64,000 bases of DNA from Fodinibacter luteus (GTDB lineage: Bacteria; Actinomycetota; Actinomycetes; Actinomycetales; Dermatophilaceae): NCBI RefSeq assembly GCF_039541575.1, contig NZ_BAABGM010000014.1:62001-126000 (forward strand), given 5' to 3'. Below the pieces are notes generated by a model, which did no database searches, was not told the DNA's origin, and worked only from the letters and a program-made list of their open reading frames with translations. Each line of letters opens with the position of its first letter. The first letter of the stretch is position 1. The translations under genes and the position numbers were made by a program. Of this stretch, positions 60,717 through 64,000 are shown one piece after another.

Positions 60717-61316
60717 TCATCCCCGCTCGGGCAGGTCGGCCTCGGTGTCGACGTCGCGGCCGGTGGCGAGGTCGCCGCACTCGACGAGCCGGTGGGGGGT
60801 GGCACGCAGGTGGTCGCGGGCGCCGCGGTCGCCGCGCGCGGTGGCGCGCACGGCGGCCCAGTGGTCGCGTCCGAGCACGACGGGGTGGCCGGGGACCCCG
60901 TCGTACGCCGCCCGCACGAGGGCGGCAGCACCCTCGGGCGCAGCGGCGGCGAGCACCCGCGCGACGACCTCGGCCGACACGTCCGGGAGGTCGACGAGGG
61001 TCACGACGGCGACGACCGGCGAAGGCGTGGGTGCTCCGGCCTCGAGGTGGGCGAGCCCGGCACGCAGGGACGCGCCCATCCCCTCGTCCCAGTCGGTGGC
61101 CACGACGACCTCGGCCCCGGTGCCGGAGACGGCATCCGCCGCGTCGCCGGCCTCGGCACCCACGACGACGACGACGCGGTCGCACCCGGCGGCGCGGACG
61201 CGGCCGACCGCGGTCTCGACGAGCGTCGGTCCGCCCGGGGTCAGGCGGACGAGCGCCTTCGGCCGGCCCATCCGGCGCCCCGCGCCCGCTGCGAGCACGA
61301 GTCCGACGGTGCTCAC
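60717..61316 (-). CDS. MobA/MocA-like nucleotidyltransferase
   Basis: The 199-residue product (GTG at 61316) begins VSTVGLVLAAGAGRRMGRPK, the NTP-transferase loop LAAGxGxRMGxPK. It has VVAVVTLVDLPDVSAE, where the aligned Asp residues bind metal, and GVPGHPVVLG. The family makes molybdopterin cytosine dinucleotide (MocA) or related dinucleotides. That would fit the CoxL cofactor, but CTP or GTP use cannot be told. It overlaps the TetR gene by four bases. Confidence 0.85.
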   Translation of the reverse strand: MSTVGLVLAAGAGRRMGRPKALVRLTPGGPTLVETAVGRVRAAGCDRVVVVVGAEAGDAADAVSGTGAEVVVATDWDEGMGASLRAGLAHLEAGAPTPSPVVAVVTLVDLPDVSAEVVARVLAAAAPEGAAALVRAAYDGVPGHPVVLGRDHWAAVRATARGDRGARDHLRATPHRLVECGDLATGRDVDTEADLPERG

Positions 61317-61888
61317 GCCACCGCCCGGCCGAGCGCGGCGTCGACGAGCACCCGCGCCGACCTCCGGGCCTGCGCCGGGGCGTCCGGGTCGGCGTCGAGG
61401 GCGCCGCTCGCAAGGCCACCGTCGAGGAGGATGGTGAGCGAACGGGCCAGGGCGGGCGGGTCGTGCGCCCCGGCGTCCGCGGCGAGACCGGTGAGCCACT
61501 CGAGCACCGCCGCCTTGTGCTCGACCGTGCGGTCGTGCACCGGGGTGCCCGGCACCGCCTCGGCGGCCGCGTTGATGAAGGCGCACCCGCGGTAGCCGTC
61601 GCGCCGGCACGCCGAGCCGAGGGCGTCGAACAGGCCCACGAGCTGGTCGGCCGGGGCGGGGCCGGCGGCCTGCGCGGCGGCGTGCAGCTGGCCGCTCCAG
61701 ATGCCGTCGACCTTGGCGAGGTACGCGAGCACGAGGTCGTCCTTGGCGGGGAACCACTTGTAGAACGTCGCCTTCGCCACGCCCGACTCGGCGATGATCC
61801 GGTCGACACCGACCGCCCGGATGCCGTGGGCGTAGAAGAGCCGAAACGCCGTGTCGAGGATGCGGTCGCGGGCGGGCTGTGGGGCCAT
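61313..61888 (-). CDS. TetR-family transcription regulator
   Basis: The 191-residue product (ATG at 61888) has the TetR HTH at about residues 9-52: RILDTAFRLFYAHGIRAVGV, AKATFYKWFPAKDDLV. The rest is an effector domain of unknown ligand with a Cys (GCAFINAAAEA). It heads the unit with mocA-like and DUF202 genes. Its own promoter carries a palindrome, so autoregulation is likely. Confidence 0.92.
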   Translation of the reverse strand: MAPQPARDRILDTAFRLFYAHGIRAVGVDRIIAESGVAKATFYKWFPAKDDLVLAYLAKVDGIWSGQLHAAAQAAGPAPADQLVGLFDALGSACRRDGYRGCAFINAAAEAVPGTPVHDRTVEHKAAVLEWLTGLAADAGAHDPPALARSLTILLDGGLASGALDADPDAPAQARRSARVLVDAALGRAVA

Positions 61889-61895
61889 GGGTTCG

Positions 61896-61924
61896 ATAGT
61901 AGACAGGTCTGTCTGCTGCGTCCA
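61896..61924 (-). promoter_or_regulatory. TetR promoter with operator in the spacer
   Basis: On the minus strand TGGACG (61919-61924) and TACTAT (61896-61901) are spaced by 17 nt. The spacer region (61901-61914) is the palindrome AGACAG-GT-CTGTCT. The -10 stands 7 nt before the ATG, so the mRNA is probably leaderless. A repressor bound here would block RNA polymerase. Confidence 0.75.
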
Positions 61925-61949
61925 CACGGCTCGCGTCCGTCGTGGTCGG

Positions 61950-64000
61950 TCAGGGGGTGGCGGTGGCCTCGATCGCCGCGATGATCCGGGGGCGCACCTC
62001 CTCCGGCGCGATGACGGCATCCACCGAACCGACCTGCACGGCGCGGTGGATGTCGTGCACCCGGTCGAACTCGGCCGCCACCCTGCCGAGCATCTCGGCC
62101 CGCACGGCCTGGCGCACGGTCGCGAGCTCCGTGGCGACCTTCGCCCGGTCGGCGCCACTCGCCTCGGCGAGCCGCGCCTCGAGGGAGGCGACCCGCTCGT
62201 CGGACGCCGTGCGCTGGTCGACGTCGCGCGCGAAGACGACGGCCGCGGCCGGCGCCCCGCCGATGACAGACGCGAACGAGCCCTCGACGGCGAGCACCGT
62301 CATCCGCGGGTTGAGTGCCCTGGAGAACACGACGAACGCTCCGCCGTGGTAGCGCGAGACGACGACGAAGACGATCGGCCCGTCGAAGTTGACGACCGCG
62401 CGCCCGATCTCGGCCCCGTACTCGAGCTGGAGCGCGCGCATCGAGTCGGGTGACCCGTCGAACCCGGACAGGTTCGCGAGCACGACGAGCGGCCGGTTCC
62501 CGCTCGCCGCGTTGATGGCCCGGGCCGCCTTCTTCGACGACCGGGGGAAGAGCGTCCCGGCGGTGTAGACGTCCGGCCCGTCGGTCGGCGGCACACCACG
62601 CCTGGGGACCGACTTGGACTCGATCCCGAGCAGGCACACCGGGATCCCGCCGACCCGCGCGTCGAGCACGACCGCGGTCTCGGCGTCGGCCATGCCCGCC
62701 CAGCGCTCGAGCGTTGCGTGGTCCTGGTCGGCCACGGCCCGCATGAGGGTGCGGATGTCGAAGGGCTTCTTGCGGTCGGGGTTGGTCTGCGCCGAGAAGA
62801 TGTCGCCGACGCGGGTGAACTCGCTCCCCGCGACCTCGTGCGGGTAGGTGGTGATGTCGCGGTCGTGGGGGTCGGTCGTCGGCGCCCGCCGCGGGCCCGC
62901 CTCGCCCGGTGCGACCCACGTGTTCTCGTAGTGCGCGAGCAGGATGCCGTACGCGTCGACGAGGTCCTTGGCCCAGTACTGGGCCTGGCCGTTGGGACCC
63001 ATGACCCGGTCGTAGCCGCCGATGCCGAAGTTGTCCTCGGCCGAGACCCCGCCGGAGAAGTCGAGCGACTGCTTGCCGGTGAGCACCATCGCCGAGTCGG
63101 GGGTCATGACGAGGATGCCCTTGGTGTGCATGAGCATCGTGGCCTCCGCGTTCCAGTACGGCTGCGCACCGACGTTGATGCCGGCGACGACGACGTTGAC
63201 CTCGTGCCCGGCCTGGGTGAACTCGATGATCCGCTTGAGGGCCCTGGCGACCCAGTCCATGTTCTCGGTCCCCGAGTCCATGGAGATGCGGGCCCCGGCC
63301 GAGAGCGCGAACCACTCGACGGGCAGCCCGCGCTCCTCCGCGAGGTCGAGGGCGGCGATGACGCGGGCGCACTCCGGCTCGGCGACCGCGCCGAGGGCAC
63401 GCAGCGGGTCCCCGCACAGCAGGACGCGGCTCACCCCCTCGGGGTGGAGCGGGGTCGGCGTCGTGACGAGGCCGCAGATCAGGCCCGCGGTGTTCTTGCC
63501 GTAGGGGCGGTCGACGGGCACGAGGCGCCCCGAGTCGTCGAGGTCGAGCTCCTGCACCGAGCCCCCGCTGCCGGCGACCATCGCGACGAGCTCGTAGGGG
63601 TAGACGAGCCCGCGGCGCCGGGCGCGCACGACCTTCTCGGCGTACCCGTCGAGCGGCGCGACGCGCGTCGTCGGAGGGTCCTCGACGGTGAAGGTCACCC
63701 CGGAGCCGGGCTGGTAGGAGAACCGGGCGCAGAGCGGGACGGTGCTGCCGCCCTCGCCGGCGATCGCGCCCTGGACGCGGACCTCCTCGATGCCGGCCCC
63801 GGCGGTCATCGGCGCGACCTTGTCCTGGAGGGCGGTGAGCTGGTCGAGGTCGGCCTCGACCGTCGGCCAGATGTGCAGCCAGACGTGGTTGGTGTCGAGG
63901 CGGGCACCCGCCCCGAGCGTCGCGCGGGCCCGGCGGACCGCCTCGAGGCAGTTGGCGAGGGCGCGCTCGACGTGGGGCAGGGCGGTGACCCGCCCCGACT
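61950..64000 (-). CDS. Single-chain acyl-CoA carboxylase, C-terminal part (carboxyltransferase)
   Basis: This is the 3' part of a large biotin-dependent carboxylase; the frame stays open to position 64000, so the start lies outside. About 683 residues are visible. At the N-terminal edge is a segment like the central domain of eukaryotic-type ACC (TNHVWLHIWPTVEADLDQLT). The carboxyltransferase halves follow: DRPYGKNTAGLICGLVTTPT, then ARISMDSGTENMDWVARALK, NAEATMLMHTKGILVMTPDS, and the late half with GGVPPTDGPDVYTAGTLFPR and FDGPIVFVVVSRYHGGAFVV. The ATG at 63809 is internal. The substrate may be acetyl-, propionyl- or longer acyl-CoA. Confidence 0.85.
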   Translation of the reverse strand, partial: SGRVTALPHVERALANCLEAVRRARATLGAGARLDTNHVWLHIWPTVEADLDQLTALQDKVAPMTAGAGIEEVRVQGAIAGEGGSTVPLCARFSYQPGSGVTFTVEDPPTTRVAPLDGYAEKVVRARRRGLVYPYELVAMVAGSGGSVQELDLDDSGRLVPVDRPYGKNTAGLICGLVTTPTPLHPEGVSRVLLCGDPLRALGAVAEPECARVIAALDLAEERGLPVEWFALSAGARISMDSGTENMDWVARALKRIIEFTQAGHEVNVVVAGINVGAQPYWNAEATMLMHTKGILVMTPDSAMVLTGKQSLDFSGGVSAEDNFGIGGYDRVMGPNGQAQYWAKDLVDAYGILLAHYENTWVAPGEAGPRRAPTTDPHDRDITTYPHEVAGSEFTRVGDIFSAQTNPDRKKPFDIRTLMRAVADQDHATLERWAGMADAETAVVLDARVGGIPVCLLGIESKSVPRRGVPPTDGPDVYTAGTLFPRSSKKAARAINAASGNRPLVVLANLSGFDGSPDSMRALQLEYGAEIGRAVVNFDGPIVFVVVSRYHGGAFVVFSRALNPRMTVLAVEGSFASVIGGAPAAAVVFARDVDQRTASDERVASLEARLAEASGADRAKVATELATVRQAVRAEMLGRVAAEFDRVHDIHRAVQVGSVDAVIAPEEVRPRIIAAIEATATP

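Noticed and set aside
63809..63809. Start codon of a separate carboxyltransferase gene
   Set aside because: The same frame stays open to 64000 and encodes a recognisable ACC-type segment upstream, so the ATG is internal.

Overview
The window is very GC-rich, uses GTG and TTG starts freely, and carries the actinobacterial versions of the core genes: a short adenylate kinase, a NusG with an acidic N-terminal arm, and a TTG-started rpoB. I read it as a chromosome segment of a high-GC actinobacterium, most likely a Micrococcales member of the Intrasporangiaceae type. The family-level placement is inference from gene content and style, not from a comparison.

Positions 1-33542 are the main transcription and translation block, all on the minus strand. 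Transcription order is tRNA-Trp, secE, nusG, rplK, rplA, then an AI-2E-type exporter and a DUF308 membrane protein, then rplJ and rplL behind an L10-type leader, rpoB, rpoC, two unrelated small genes, rpsL, rpsG, fusA, tuf, the S10 operon (rpsJ to rpsQ), the spc operon (rplN to secY), adk and map. map runs off the left edge. Strong inverted repeats sit just after many stop codons and cut the block into segments. The leaders of rpsJ and rpsL share a nearly identical 25-nt element.

Positions 33750-40735 hold a plus-strand cluster (aspartate aminotransferase, DUF5709 protein, adenosine deaminase), then a repeat-rich gap of about 0.9 kb, an orphan XRE-type regulator, and a minus-strand group (tRNA-Thr, tRNA-Met, rpmG, a HadA/HadB-like dehydratase pair, murB). 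The gap carries a perfect 30-bp tandem repeat and a separate degenerate array with a period near 58 bp bounded by a perfect 17-bp inverted repeat. I do not recognise that array.

Positions 40784-51954 hold a cobalamin-binding-protein-like gene, an SDR dehydrogenase, endonuclease IV, a fused isobutyryl-CoA mutase (IcmF) behind an 18-bp palindrome, aroQ, and a two-component system. In that system the histidine kinase is in one open frame with a DUF4173 membrane protein. A GlxA-type AraC regulator diverges from a tiny membrane protein across a perfect inverted repeat.

Positions 52029-61924 form a molybdenum hydroxylase locus. moxR, a VWA gene and xdhC lie in one overlapping unit, followed by coxS, coxL, coxM and a membrane-anchored coxG. 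The large subunit has the form II motif AYRGAGR. Next to it is a TetR-led unit with a MobA/MocA-like nucleotidyltransferase, which could make the cytosine dinucleotide form of the cofactor, and two DUF202 membrane proteins. Positions 61950-64000 are the C-terminal part of a very large single-chain acyl-CoA carboxylase that runs off the right edge.

Two features recur across the window. Many first genes have an nAnnnT hexamer only 6-7 nt before the start codon, as expected for leaderless mRNAs. The word GGATGCC/GGCATCC is strikingly frequent and also forms several hairpin arms.
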